Source of the DNA: Corynebacterium kroppenstedtii | GTDB lineage: Bacteria > Actinomycetota > Actinomycetes > Mycobacteriales > Mycobacteriaceae | Assembly (NCBI RefSeq): GCF_016894245.1 | Contig: NZ_CP069792.1 | Span: 186,001 to 250,000 of the forward strand | DNA length: 64,000 nucleotides | Direction: 5' to 3' | Part shown: positions 44,872 through 57,704 of the stretch, piece after piece | Position numbering within the stretch: position 1 is the stretch's first letter | Layout of the letters: each line of letters begins with the position of its first letter | Program-made: the position numbers and the translations under genes | The notes under the pieces: generated by a model | Database searches by the model: none | What the model was told of the DNA's origin: nothing | The model's input: the letters and a program-made list of their open reading frames with translations, nothing else

Positions 44872-46092
44872 ATGACTGAACAGACCGGTTCACTTTCATC
44901 TTCGCCAATCGTGTCGCGCCTCAGTGACATCCCTGAGACGATCTTTTCGCGCATCACCCGGTTAGCGGTAGAAAACAATGCCATTAACTTGGGCCAGGGT
45001 TTTCCGGACAGCGACGGCCCACGAAGGATGCTGGAGATCGCCTCTGAGCAGATTTTGTCGGGCAATAACCAGTACGCCCCAGGCCGGGGCGTGCCTGAAC
45101 TGCGCAAAGCAATATCCGCCAATCGAGAGCAGAGCTACGGCCAGGTTTTTGATCCGGATACCGAGGTTGCTGTGACGGTCGGCGCTACTGAAGGCATAGC
45201 AGCGTCGATTTTGGCGTTGGTCGAGCCCGACTCTGAAGTGGTCCTTATCGAACCTTATTACGACGCTTATGCAGCTGCGGTCCGGCTAGCAGGCGGCCAC
45301 CATGTAGCGGTCCCACTACTCCCGACAACTGACGACAACGGTGCGCCCTGCTGGGCGTTAGATGTTGAGGCGCTGCGTCGCACTGTGTCGGATAAGACGA
45401 GGATGATTGTTGTCAACACTCCTCACAATCCGACAGGACACGTATTTACGACCGAGGAAATACTGGCAATTAGCGAAGTTGCTGAGGCTCACGACTGCCT
45501 TGTTCTTTCCGACGAGGTCTATGAGCACTTGGTGTTTAGTGGAGCGCGCCACACGCCTGTAGCGTCCGTGGGAAGTTTGCGCGAGCGGACTGTGACAGTC
45601 TCGTCGACGGCAAAATCTTTTAATGCAACGGGCTGGAAGACCGGCTGGGTCATGGGACCTGCTCCGCTCGTTGATGCGGCGATCACCGCAAAGCAATATA
45701 TGTCTTTTGTAGGGGCAACTCCTCTTCAACCGGCAGTTGCGTACGCGTTACGCGAGGAAGCTGAGTGGGTCAAAGGACTGAGCCAGCGGTTAGAGAGCAA
45801 CTATAAGAAGATCGCGAAGGTCTGTGGGGCTATCGGCATGACCGTGTACCCAAGCGATGGGTCATATTTTGTGGTTACTGACATTTCGACGTGCAAAGCG
45901 ACGAAGAATATGACCGGTGATGACTTCTGTCTCGCCCTACCGAAGGAAGCCGGCATTGCAGCTATTCCGGTTAGTGCGTTCGTTGACGATGAAGAGCAGT
46001 ATCGAACCCTGGTTCGGTGGGCTTTTTGCAAGAAGGCGAACGTCATTGACGATGCTGTAAACAAGTTGACCGCGTGGGCGAGAGAAAAATAG
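44872..46092 (+). CDS. Class I/II PLP aminotransferase
   Basis: 406 residues. PLP-fold features include NLGQGFPDSDGP near the N-terminus, EPYYDAYAAAVRLAGG, the Asn/Asp triad in NTPHNPTGHVF and LSDEVYEHLVF, and the lysine in STAKSFNATGWKTGW. The closest relatives I recall are mycobacterial Rv0858c (annotated DapC, N-succinyldiaminopimelate aminotransferase) and the kynurenine/glutamine transaminase group. Which reaction it performs here cannot be decided from sequence. Its stop codon lies in an imperfect 21-bp-period duplication, and a hairpin-T6 follows before the rRNA operon, which is convergent. Confidence 0.83.
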   Translation: MTEQTGSLSSSPIVSRLSDIPETIFSRITRLAVENNAINLGQGFPDSDGPRRMLEIASEQILSGNNQYAPGRGVPELRKAISANREQSYGQVFDPDTEVAVTVGATEGIAASILALVEPDSEVVLIEPYYDAYAAAVRLAGGHHVAVPLLPTTDDNGAPCWALDVEALRRTVSDKTRMIVVNTPHNPTGHVFTTEEILAISEVAEAHDCLVLSDEVYEHLVFSGARHTPVASVGSLRERTVTVSSTAKSFNATGWKTGWVMGPAPLVDAAITAKQYMSFVGATPLQPAVAYALREEAEWVKGLSQRLESNYKKIAKVCGAIGMTVYPSDGSYFVVTDISTCKATKNMTGDDFCLALPKEAGIAAIPVSAFVDDEEQYRTLVRWAFCKKANVIDDAVNKLTAWAREK

Positions 46093-46123
46093 TACCGACG
46101 CGGACGCAAATAGTAATAGACGC
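46087..46123 (+). repeat. Imperfect duplication spanning the aminotransferase stop
   Basis: AAATAGTACCGACGC and AAATAGTAATAGACGC lie 21 bases apart. The TAG stop (46090-46092) is in the first copy, and the second repeats it. Confidence 0.6.
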
Positions 46124-46159
46124 TGGCATAGGGCTTGTTTAGACCGCGTACCGGGCTCC

Positions 46160-46215
46160 CCCAGCGTCCCGCGGAATCGGATTTGCTAGAGACAGAAATG
46201 CTCGCTGGGTTTTTT
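46160..46215 (+). terminator. Possible terminator after aminotransferase
   Basis: CCCAGCG (46160-46166) pairs with CGCTGGG (46203-46209), followed by T6. The loop is long (36 nt), so it is only tentative. Confidence 0.35.
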
Positions 46216-46324
46216 GGGCGTGTAAACACACACAAAAAACAGTGGTGTGGCTGCCCGCGCCCCCCAAACAACGAGCACACACAACCACACCACACACACC
46301 ACATATTCTATTGTTCCCACGTTA

Positions 46325-46443
46325 CGGTTGGCGGCGACCTACTCTCCCACACCCTCCCAGGTGCAGTACCATCGGCGCAGGCAGGCTTAGCTTCCGGGTT
46401 CGGAAAGGGACCGGGCGTGACCCCACCGCAAAAACCACCAACA
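46325..46443 (-). rRNA. rrf: 5S ribosomal RNA
   Basis: On the minus strand it contains CACGCCCGGTCCC, TTCCGAACCCGGAAGCTAAGC and GATGGTACTGCAC, all typical 5S segments. The ends GTTGGTGGT and GCCGCCAAC pair as helix I. Boundaries are within a few bases. Confidence 0.92.
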
Positions 46444-46555
46444 CACACAAAAGGACAACACACACCCAACCCAACAAGGTGGTGTGCTGCACAAGACACC
46501 AAACAGCAGACGCAAGCAACCAACAAACTTCTCACAATATTCCATCATGATTCAT

Positions 46556-51568
<5,013 letters not shown>

Positions 51569-52216
51569 AGCACAAAAAGCCTGAAAACCAAGCAAAAAAC
51601 AAACCCCGACACAAAAACAATTCCGTATCGGAATCCGAAAAAACAAATGTTGCAGCCCACCAACGGGGCAGGCAGACCACAACCACACCAAAAAATATTT
51701 AGGTGTTAAACAATCTTGTCATGATGATCAAAGCAACCACCACAACACTGTGGCACCTGCTGCGACCAACACAAAAGTACATTGGCACACTATCGAGTTC
51801 TCACACAACACACGCACACACAACACCAAGCACACCACAACCGGTGCACCAGCATGTGCAGCAAGCAGAAACCCTAACACCGCAACCAGCCAGACGCAAA
51901 CACGCGCCACACACTGGAAAACAAAACCAGTGAAAGAATCTCCACCCCAACCACCGGATCACTGCTTTCCCAGTAACCGGGCGGGCTGTCTCGGCGACGA
52001 CACAGAACACTACACACCCCACCCACACACCACAAACCCCCAGCACACAACCACAAAACACCCACAACAAAACAAACAAGAGCCGCACACGCGACCCTTT
52101 CCGTTCGTTGCATCGTCGGCAATCTAGCTGACCCCAACTGCGCTCAGTTAAAAATCACCCTTAGGAGAGACCATGCCGTAGGTCTACGAAGTAACACGCC
52201 ACGGCCCTACGGAGCA
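51569..52216 (-). other. rrn leader and promoter region
   Basis: 648 bases upstream of 16S, down to the murA 3' end. It includes the leader antitermination-type element and a GT-rich stretch with no gene. The rRNA promoter must lie here; near 52128 a TAGATT (minus strand) may be the -10. I could not fix a -35. Confidence 0.5.
51785..51812 (-). promoter_or_regulatory. rRNA antitermination-type element (leader copy)
   Basis: On the transcribed strand it reads TTGTGTGAGAACTCGATAGT, matching the spacer copy and the known actinobacterial rrn motif. It lies about 220 bases upstream of 16S. Confidence 0.6.
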
Positions 52217-53503
52217 TTACTCTGCGGCGTCGTGGTGGGCCCGCTCAATAGTTGCTCCTAGCTCCGTCAACGTCTCTACAAAGTCCGGATACCCACGGTC
52301 TATGTGATAGACGTCGTTGACCTCGGTCATGCCGTCGGCACATAAACCGGCTAAAACGAGTCCGGCACCTGCGCGAATGTCGGAGCTCCATACCGGAGCA
52401 GAGGACAATTGATCTACTCCTCGGATCATCACGTGGTGGCCATCGATGTAGGCATCGGCACCAAGGCGGGTCATCTCATCAACAAAACGGAAACGCGACT
52501 CGAACACATTCTCGGTGATCACCGATGTGCCCTCAGACACTGAACACAACGCAATCGCCATCGGTTGGAGATCCGTTGGAAAGCCGGGAAAAGGGAGGGT
52601 CTGGTAATCAACGGCTTTTGGACGTTGGTTCTGCACAACGCGGAAACCCGTCGCATAGGTTTCTACCTCGGCACCCGCACCCTTGACTTTCTCCAGGACG
52701 AGATGGAGGAACGAGGGGTCAATTCCGCCAACGGTGATATCACCCTGGGTAATGGCAGCGGCATATGCCCAAGTACCCGCAACGATGCGGTCGCCAATTA
52801 CCTCGTGACGGATCGGATCTAGCCGAGGAACCCCCTCGACCGTGATGGTATTCGAGCCGGCCCCGGAAATTTTGGCGCCCATTTCTGAGAGCATCGTGCA
52901 CAAATCCACGATCTCAGGCTCGCGAGCGGCGTTATCCAGAACTGTGGTGCCCTCCGCTAACACCGCGGCTGTCAAAATATTTTCCGTCGCCCCGACTGAA
53001 GGAAAATCGAGTTTGATCGACGCACCATGCAAACTTTCGGCTTCAGATACGACGCAACCATGCTCGATTTTCGTCGTCGCACCCAGCTTTTCAAGTCCAC
53101 TTTGATGCATATCCAACGGGCGCGACCCGATCGCATCTCCCCCAGGCAAGGCAACCACCGCACGGTGGCTACGGGCAGTCAACGGCCCGAGCACACATAC
53201 GGACGCGCGGAACTTACGCACAGCGTCGAAATCTGCGTCACTCGTCACGTGCTCTGGAACCGTAATGTAGACAGTCGGACCATCCAGAACCACCCGGCAC
53301 CCTAACCCCCGTAACACGTCGGCCATATAGGGAACGTCGGCGATCTCGGGGCAATTAGTCAGCACAGTCGTGCCCTCGGCCAACAACGCGGCCCCCATCA
53401 ACTTAAGGACGCTGTTCTTCGCCCCCGCAACACGAACCTGCCCATGCAAACGGGCTCCACCAGTTACCTTGAAACTATCGTTTCTGGATTTCACGTCACT
53501 CAC
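52217..53503 (-). CDS. murA: UDP-N-acetylglucosamine 1-carboxyvinyltransferase MurA (Asp-type)
   Basis: 428 residues with the two-domain inverted alpha/beta barrel of the EPSP-synthase superfamily. The substrate Lys is in AGAKNSVLK (Lys29). At the loop that normally has the reactive Cys (PGGC), the sequence is [23 protein letters not shown] with Asp123. Such Cys-to-Asp MurA enzymes, as in M. tuberculosis (Asp117), remain active but resist fosfomycin. It makes UDP-GlcNAc-enolpyruvate, the first step of peptidoglycan precursor synthesis. GTG start at 53503, with TAACCT 6 nt upstream. It lies upstream of the rRNA operon on the same strand. Confidence 0.95.
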   Translation of the reverse strand: MSDVKSRNDSFKVTGGARLHGQVRVAGAKNSVLKLMGAALLAEGTTVLTNCPEIADVPYMADVLRGLGCRVVLDGPTVYITVPEHVTSDADFDAVRKFRASVCVLGPLTARSHRAVVALPGGDAIGSRPLDMHQSGLEKLGATTKIEHGCVVSEAESLHGASIKLDFPSVGATENILTAAVLAEGTTVLDNAAREPEIVDLCTMLSEMGAKISGAGSNTITVEGVPRLDPIRHEVIGDRIVAGTWAYAAAITQGDITVGGIDPSFLHLVLEKVKGAGAEVETYATGFRVVQNQRPKAVDYQTLPFPGFPTDLQPMAIALCSVSEGTSVITENVFESRFRFVDEMTRLGADAYIDGHHVMIRGVDQLSSAPVWSSDIRAGAGLVLAGLCADGMTEVNDVYHIDRGYPDFVETLTELGATIERAHHDAAE

Positions 53504-53509
53504 ACCTAC

Positions 53510-53515
53510 AGGTTA
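53510..53515 (-). promoter_or_regulatory. -10-like element, murA
   Basis: TAACCT on the minus strand ends 6 nt before the GTG of murA, consistent with a leaderless start. Confidence 0.4.
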
Positions 53516-53645
53516 AACAAGCATGCTCGCGAATGCGCAGAAACCCGTCTTAGCAGCGCGGTTATCAAAAATTTCCTAAAATATTCCTCACCGACGGGCC
53601 GAAATTGTCCAGGTGCTACGACCATAAGTCATGAGTGGGCGACAG

Positions 53646-53671
53646 GTTTAAATAGAGTGTTTAAATAAAGC
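53646..53671 (+). repeat. 13-bp near-tandem repeat upstream of pduO
   Basis: GTTTAAATAGAGT and GTTTAAATAAAGC lie head to tail (10 or 11 of 13 the same). It is followed closely by the exact 13-bp duplication at 53675-53700. Confidence 0.7.
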
Positions 53672-53674
53672 GCC

Positions 53675-53700
53675 CATATGGGGAACGCATATGGGGAACG
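53675..53700 (+). repeat. 13-bp exact tandem duplication upstream of pduO
   Basis: CATATGGGGAACG is repeated twice without a gap, 30 bases before the pduO start. It includes the -35 region if TAACAT is the -10. Confidence 0.85.
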
Positions 53701-53718
53701 TACAGACGGACACGGACG

Positions 53719-53724
53719 TAACAT
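53719..53724 (+). promoter_or_regulatory. -10-like element, pduO
   Basis: TAACAT ends 6 nt before the pduO ATG, consistent with a leaderless start. Confidence 0.4.
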
Positions 53725-53730
53725 GAAACC

Positions 53731-54330
53731 ATGAGCGTCCATCTCACCCGCATCTACACACGAACAGGCGACGACGGAACCACCGGACTATCCGACTTCT
53801 CCCGCGTTAGCAAAAACGACCCACGGCTTGTCGCATATTCGACGTGCGACGAAGCGAATACCATCATCGGCATGGCTCTCGCAGCTGAAAAGAGCGCCGA
53901 GAAGCCCCAACTTCCCGACGCAGCGCAATCCGCGCTAGCCATCATCCAAAACGAACTCTTCGACGCGGGGGCCGACCTTTCAACTCCCATCGTCGAAAAT
54001 CCGAAATATCCCCCGCTACGGATTGAACAACGCTACATCGACCGCCTCGAAAAATGGTGTGACGAATTCAATGAGGACTTACCCAAACTTGATTCATTCA
54101 TCCTTCCCGGTGGGACGATGACATCGGCGTTTTTGCAGAACGCACGGGCGGTTGTGCGGCGCGCAGAGCGGGCTGCGTGGGCAGCTGTGGAAGCCTATCC
54201 GGACACGACGTCGAAGCTGCCCGCCAAGTATCTCAACCGGCTTTCGGACCTGCTATTTATCTTGTCGCGTGTAGCGAACGGCGGCAACGACGTTAAATGG
54301 GTTGGCGGAGGCACACGCGACTCGTTGTAG
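53731..54330 (+). CDS. pduO: Cob(I)yrinic acid a,c-diamide adenosyltransferase, PduO type
   Basis: 199 residues. The N-terminal ATP-binding motif RTGDDGTTGL (residues 11-20) and C-terminal helices with RAVVRRAERAAW and LPAKYLNRLSDLLFILSRVAN are hallmarks of the PduO/ATR family. It transfers the adenosyl group of ATP to reduced corrinoids to make coenzyme B12. Its position, divergent from murA and upstream of the rRNA operon, is the same as in mycobacteria. The 3' end is followed by a 17-bp imperfect tandem repeat. Confidence 0.93.
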   Translation: MSVHLTRIYTRTGDDGTTGLSDFSRVSKNDPRLVAYSTCDEANTIIGMALAAEKSAEKPQLPDAAQSALAIIQNELFDAGADLSTPIVENPKYPPLRIEQRYIDRLEKWCDEFNEDLPKLDSFILPGGTMTSAFLQNARAVVRRAERAAWAAVEAYPDTTSKLPAKYLNRLSDLLFILSRVANGGNDVKWVGGGTRDSL

Positions 54331-54363
54331 GCGCTCCGGTCGCTCTGCGCCCGGTGGCTCTGT
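54331..54363 (+). repeat. Imperfect tandem repeat at the pduO end
   Basis: GCGCTCCGGTCGCTCTG is followed by GCGCCCGGTGGCTCTG (about 15 of 17 alike with one gap). It fills the space to the convergent ramA gene. Confidence 0.7.
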
Positions 54364-54364
54364 C

Positions 54365-55204
54365 TTACGGCAACGCCCCAATACGCCGTGCAGCATTCAC
54401 CGCTTCATAGCGAGTATGCGCACCTAATTTACGCATCACCGAACGGAGATAGCTCTTCACGGTTTCTGCTCCGATGCCCATTTCTTCCGCGGCTTCCACG
54501 TTGGTGTGACCCAAGGCTACGCAGGCCAAAACATCCAGCTCACGCGCGGAAAGCTTCGTCGTTTGCTTCACCCGGACTGGCTGAACCATTTGGTCACACA
54601 GCTGCTCAAGCTCTTGGCGAAGATCATCAGATTCAACCCGGTTCGCCAACATTCGGAGCTTCGAGTGAGTCGAGCGAACCTGCTCCCATTCAGCACCGTT
54701 CATCAACCGGCCGCTCTTTCCGCCGCCACGGCTTGGATCGGTGCGGCGGAAAGCGTCGCCAACAGCTAAATCCTGCTCGAGGGTGCGGGCAGTCATGGTA
54801 ACTTCTTCCAGGACTTTGTCACCAAGACGGACGGGGGAATGGACACCTGCATACAAAACCCCACGCAGGTCCCGCGAGACGATGATTGGCACCGCAACCA
54901 CGGAGTGCAGCCCCTCATCTTGAATGGCACGGTCATGCTCGTGAGATATCACCTTTGCACGGGTGTAATCACTGACACCGACCGGACGACGCGTTGTTAC
55001 CACACGACCGCCCACGCCTGACCCGGCGTCGATGGAAAGATTGTGCAAGGCCGGTGTACGAAGCCCAACCCACGCGTTGATCTTCAGGCTGTTATCCGTC
55101 TCGATCGCGCCATACATAGTCACGGGGATTCCGGTGGCGTTCTTCAACGAGGCGAGAGCTCTCCGAACGGCCTCACCATCATCTTTGTATCGTAGTGCGT
55201 CCAC
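54365..55204 (-). CDS. ramA: LuxR-family transcriptional regulator RamA
   Basis: 279 residues. The N-terminal GAF-like domain is followed by the LuxR helix-turn-helix at the C-terminus (TTKLSARELDVLACVALGHTNVEAAEEMG, then SYLRSVMRKLGAHTRYEAVNAARRIGALP). I recognise it as the ortholog of C. glutamicum RamA, the global regulator of acetate metabolism (aceA/aceB, pta-ackA, gltA and others), which also controls itself. The GTG at 55204 follows AGGAGG by 6 nt and gives the N-terminus that matches RamA. A longer frame to 55228 lies in the palindromic leader. The ramA-cysK-cysE neighbourhood agrees with C. glutamicum. Confidence 0.94.
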   Translation of the reverse strand: MDALRYKDDGEAVRRALASLKNATGIPVTMYGAIETDNSLKINAWVGLRTPALHNLSIDAGSGVGGRVVTTRRPVGVSDYTRAKVISHEHDRAIQDEGLHSVVAVPIIVSRDLRGVLYAGVHSPVRLGDKVLEEVTMTARTLEQDLAVGDAFRRTDPSRGGGKSGRLMNGAEWEQVRSTHSKLRMLANRVESDDLRQELEQLCDQMVQPVRVKQTTKLSARELDVLACVALGHTNVEAAEEMGIGAETVKSYLRSVMRKLGAHTRYEAVNAARRIGALP

Positions 55205-55221
55205 GACTACCCTCCTGGTAT

Positions 55222-55248
55222 CCCCCACCGGGTTACACCCGATGGGGG
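55222..55248. promoter_or_regulatory. Inverted repeat in ramA leader with RamA-like G-runs
   Basis: CCCCCACCGGGT and ACCCGATGGGGG pair with one mismatch around TAC. Both ends carry the A/T-G5-type run known from RamA binding sites. It lies 18-44 nt upstream of the ramA start, so it may be an autoregulatory operator or an RNA hairpin near the ribosome site. Confidence 0.5.
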
Positions 55249-55400
55249 CAAAAACACGCTTCGGACTTCACTATAAAGCCACTAAATTGCCCTACAAAAT
55301 GTAACTGAAGAATTCAAACGGTCATCAACGGTCACTTCACCACCCGTGAGCAGGGATTTTCCACTGTGATCAGGCTGCATGAGCGCGAAAAAATGTGAAC

Positions 55401-55430
55401 TTTCTCTCACAGAGAGAAATTAGATTTCTC
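55401..55430. promoter_or_regulatory. Two overlapping inverted repeats upstream of ramA
   Basis: TTTCTCT-CACAG-AGAGAAA (55401-55419) and GAGAAAT-TAG-ATTTCTC (55414-55430) share AGAGAAA, so only one can form at a time. Followed rightwards by ATATTCTTTT. Such alternative hairpins are typical of attenuators or of operator arrays. Confidence 0.45.
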
Positions 55431-55463
55431 ATATTCTTTTAACAGCAAAATCAAGTGCCAAGT

Positions 55464-55694
55464 ATGACTATCCAGCCAACACCCAATGGCCAATTAGCGA
55501 AGAAAAATCCATTTACCAGGACTTATGGTCGATATGCACACATTCCACGTCATCCAGCTCATAAAAGGTTACGTGGCATGATGAGCGCAGCGGCCTACCC
55601 GAATGACGAAGCTAGCACCGAAACCGCGCCGCAATGCGAAGGAATATCAGACCGCTATAAAGGGGGTTTAGCGCGGCCTAAAACCAAAAATTAA
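55464..55694 (+). CDS. Doubtful small ORF, 76 aa
   Basis: Frame from ATG at 55464 to the stop at 55692-55694. The sequence is basic with many Pro, Arg, His and Lys. It lacks a ribosome site and a recognised domain and lies just after the overlapping hairpins. A GTG at 55455 is also possible. It may be spurious. Confidence 0.2.
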   Translation: MTIQPTPNGQLAKKNPFTRTYGRYAHIPRHPAHKRLRGMMSAAAYPNDEASTETAPQCEGISDRYKGGLARPKTKN

Positions 55695-55773
55695 AACCTA
55701 CGGTTCCGTTGTTTTTACCCCCTCTACCCCCATGCGTGTTGAGGGCGGTGTTTTCATTACCCCAGCACACCTA

Positions 55774-56340
55774 CTATCCCCAGGTCTCGGCGGCCAGATC
55801 ATTAATCCGCTCAATAGTCCTATCAAGGGAAGAGCCCAGACTCGAGACGACGCTCTTTTCGAGTTTCCGTCCCATGACAGGGATACGAGACTTCGCGGTC
55901 GCCTTAGCCTCAACATGGCACCCGAGGGGTTTTTCATTTACTTGATTCGTTTTACTCTGCCCGGCTACATCGCGTAACGCGGAATAGCGAAACGTGATGC
56001 TCATCCGCCCTGTGTTCCCTGGCAATGACGCTTCACTTTCAATGCGGAATGAGTCATTTTCTAACGGGAAAACCGTACTCGACTGCGTCATGCGCAGTGT
56101 TTTCGGCTCGGCGTCCTCGCCGGCGTCCTCCGGCGGCTGCATGACTTGTTCAGCCGTCGCCTCGGAGAAAACTGAGCCGTCGTCACGATGTTCATAGCGC
56201 GAGTCGACGATCGTTACCGGTCGCTCCAAGGTGCCACCACTTCGCAGTAGAAATGCCTCGCTACAGCAAATTTCGTACACACGGTCAATGGGCTGAGCAA
56301 AGTCACGTTGTTCCGTTTTCGACGCACTCATACGTGCCAT
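55774..56340 (-). CDS. DUF2505 (SRPBCC-like) protein
   Basis: 188 residues. The sequence ITFRYSALRD and CHVEAKATAKSRIPVMGRKLEKSVVSSLGSSLDRTIERINDL match the DUF2505 family of actinobacteria, a START-like fold of unknown function. The N-terminus reads QRDFAQPIDRVYEICCSEAFLLRSGG, the usual first helix-turn. No membrane segment. ATG at 56340 is used; ATG 56331 is an alternative. It lies about 130 bases downstream of the crotonase gene on the same strand. Confidence 0.78.
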   Translation of the reverse strand: MARMSASKTEQRDFAQPIDRVYEICCSEAFLLRSGGTLERPVTIVDSRYEHRDDGSVFSEATAEQVMQPPEDAGEDAEPKTLRMTQSSTVFPLENDSFRIESEASLPGNTGRMSITFRYSALRDVAGQSKTNQVNEKPLGCHVEAKATAKSRIPVMGRKLEKSVVSSLGSSLDRTIERINDLAAETWG

Positions 56341-56456
56341 TCTTCCATGAACTCACACGGCCATGCCGAACACGCTGTTGGCTCTTACACATTTACCTGT
56401 ATTCGTACCTGCGGATACACCAAACGCCTTGAAACCGGATGCCCTACAAGCACTGT

Positions 56457-56496
56457 CTACTGGTTATGCTGCCAATCTACTGGTTATGCTGCCAAT
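56457..56496 (+). repeat. 20-bp exact tandem duplication spanning the crotonase stop
   Basis: CTACTGGTTATGCTGCCAAT occurs twice without a gap. On the minus strand the stop TAG of the crotonase gene (56477-56479) lies in one copy and is repeated in the other. Confidence 0.92.
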
Positions 56497-57352
56497 TCGG
56501 CGAACGCTTTTCAGCGAAAGCCGACATCCCCTCCTTCTGATCAGCAGTAGCAAACAAGCTGTAAAAGCTTTCTCTCTCTGCGCGGAGCCCCTCGGATAAC
56601 GTCGTCTCAAAGGCCCGATCCACAGCATTCGTGGCGGCGCGAAGGGCCGTAGCGCTGAAACCAGCCACTGTTTTCGCTACCTCGTAAACATCGTCAGTGA
56701 AGGAATCAGAGGGAAACACTCGGGAGACTAAGCCACAGCGCTCAGCCTCGTCGGCGCGCATCGGCCGACCAGTTAACACCAAATCCATGGCCTTCGCTTT
56801 ACCAATTGCCCTCGTTAAACGCTGAGTACCGCCTAAGCCGGGAATAATTCCCAGAGTGATTTCCGGCTGCCCAAAGCGTGCAGTTTCTGAGGCCAAGACA
56901 ATGTCGCCAGTCATAGCCAGCTCACATCCGCCCCCCAGCGCGTACCCCGACACGGCGGTAATGATTGGCGTATCGACATCGCGGAGGCGGTCAAGCTCGC
57001 CGAACATCCGTCGTTCCCTAATCTCAGGAAAGGTGCGGTCCTTCATCTCTTTAATGTCTGCGCCCGCAGCGAAGGCCTTCTCCGATCCGGTTATGACGAT
57101 AACGCCAACGGACGGATCTGTATCCAAACTCTCAACGGCCTGCACCAACTCACGCACTAACGTCGCATTGAGTGCATTGAGAGCGCGCGGACGGCTTAAC
57201 GTCACCGTCGCTACACGATCTTCCTGTGACACCAGCACCGTCTCGTAGTCAGCTGATTCCGGCCGCGCCGTCGATTCGTTAACTTCGTTTCCACTATTCT
57301 TTTCGCTCATTGTCGACGAATCCTCAGAGCTTTTACGTCCATTACTCGCCAT
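56477..57352 (-). CDS. Enoyl-CoA hydratase/isomerase (crotonase)
   Basis: 291 residues. The crotonase fold has the CoA-binding GSEKAFAAGADIKEM, oxyanion segment GYALGGGCELAM with Glu144 and GQPEITLGIIPGLGGTQRL with Glu164. Both catalytic glutamates of classical hydratases are present, unlike the EchA6-like protein elsewhere in the window. It hydrates trans-2-enoyl-CoA in fatty acid or amino acid degradation; EchA8-like. The N-terminus is a Ser/Glu-rich tail of about 35 residues. The stop codon lies in a 20-bp tandem duplication. Confidence 0.9.
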   Translation of the reverse strand: MASNGRKSSEDSSTMSEKNSGNEVNESTARPESADYETVLVSQEDRVATVTLSRPRALNALNATLVRELVQAVESLDTDPSVGVIVITGSEKAFAAGADIKEMKDRTFPEIRERRMFGELDRLRDVDTPIITAVSGYALGGGCELAMTGDIVLASETARFGQPEITLGIIPGLGGTQRLTRAIGKAKAMDLVLTGRPMRADEAERCGLVSRVFPSDSFTDDVYEVAKTVAGFSATALRAATNAVDRAFETTLSEGLRAERESFYSLFATADQKEGMSAFAEKRSPNWQHNQ

Positions 57353-57515
57353 GTAATTTCCACCTCAGTGTTAGTGACATATTCGTCTCAGCTGGATTGT
57401 TACACCAGGTCACCGCTCCGAATCCTTTACCGTATGGGCCTCAGTAATCCGGTGGGGACCTGTTGGAACGATCCTAACGTGAGCTCCGGACATACGGGAC
57501 GAATTGCAGTTTTCG

Positions 57516-57541
57516 TTCTCAATAAACATTCTCAATAAGCA
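57516..57541 (+). repeat. 13-bp tandem duplication upstream of cysK
   Basis: TTCTCAATAAACA and TTCTCAATAAGCA lie head to tail (12 of 13 alike), just before the McbR-like box. Confidence 0.8.
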
Positions 57542-57552
57542 CTCGTTTATTA

Positions 57553-57568
57553 CAGACCGATCTGTCTG
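57553..57568. promoter_or_regulatory. McbR-type operator upstream of cysK
   Basis: CAGAC-CGATCT-GTCTG is a palindrome of the form (T)AGAC-N6-GTCT(A), the McbR recognition pattern; arms are perfect over 6 bp with the flanking A and T. McbR represses sulfur-metabolism genes in C. glutamicum. Lies 137 bases before the cysK start. Confidence 0.6.
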
Positions 57569-57704
57569 TTTATTTTGGGATAGAGGGCGTAGACTGACGA
57601 GCGACGAGGGACTACATCTACGATTCCCTCAACACGCAGCGAAAATAAGGTCTGTAGGCATTGGGTCAAAGACCGCTACGAAAATACGAATTGGAGATTC
57701 ACAC

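Larger units (their letters stand above)
55205..55773. other. ramA upstream region
   Basis: 569 bases. It holds a 27-bp near-palindrome with runs of G next to ramA, two overlapping hairpins at 55401-55430, a TGTGA/TCACA pair with an 8-bp spacer (55394-55411), and a doubtful small ORF at 55464. Otherwise it is non-coding. Confidence 0.5.
57353..57704. other. Crotonase-cysK intergenic region
   Basis: 352 bases. Contains the 13-bp repeat at 57516, the McbR-like box at 57553 and the cysK ribosome site. No RNA gene. Confidence 0.5.

Noticed and set aside
53504..53730. Cobalamin riboswitch before pduO
   Set aside because: The space is short, a -10-like element sits at the start codon, and no B12-box sequence is visible.
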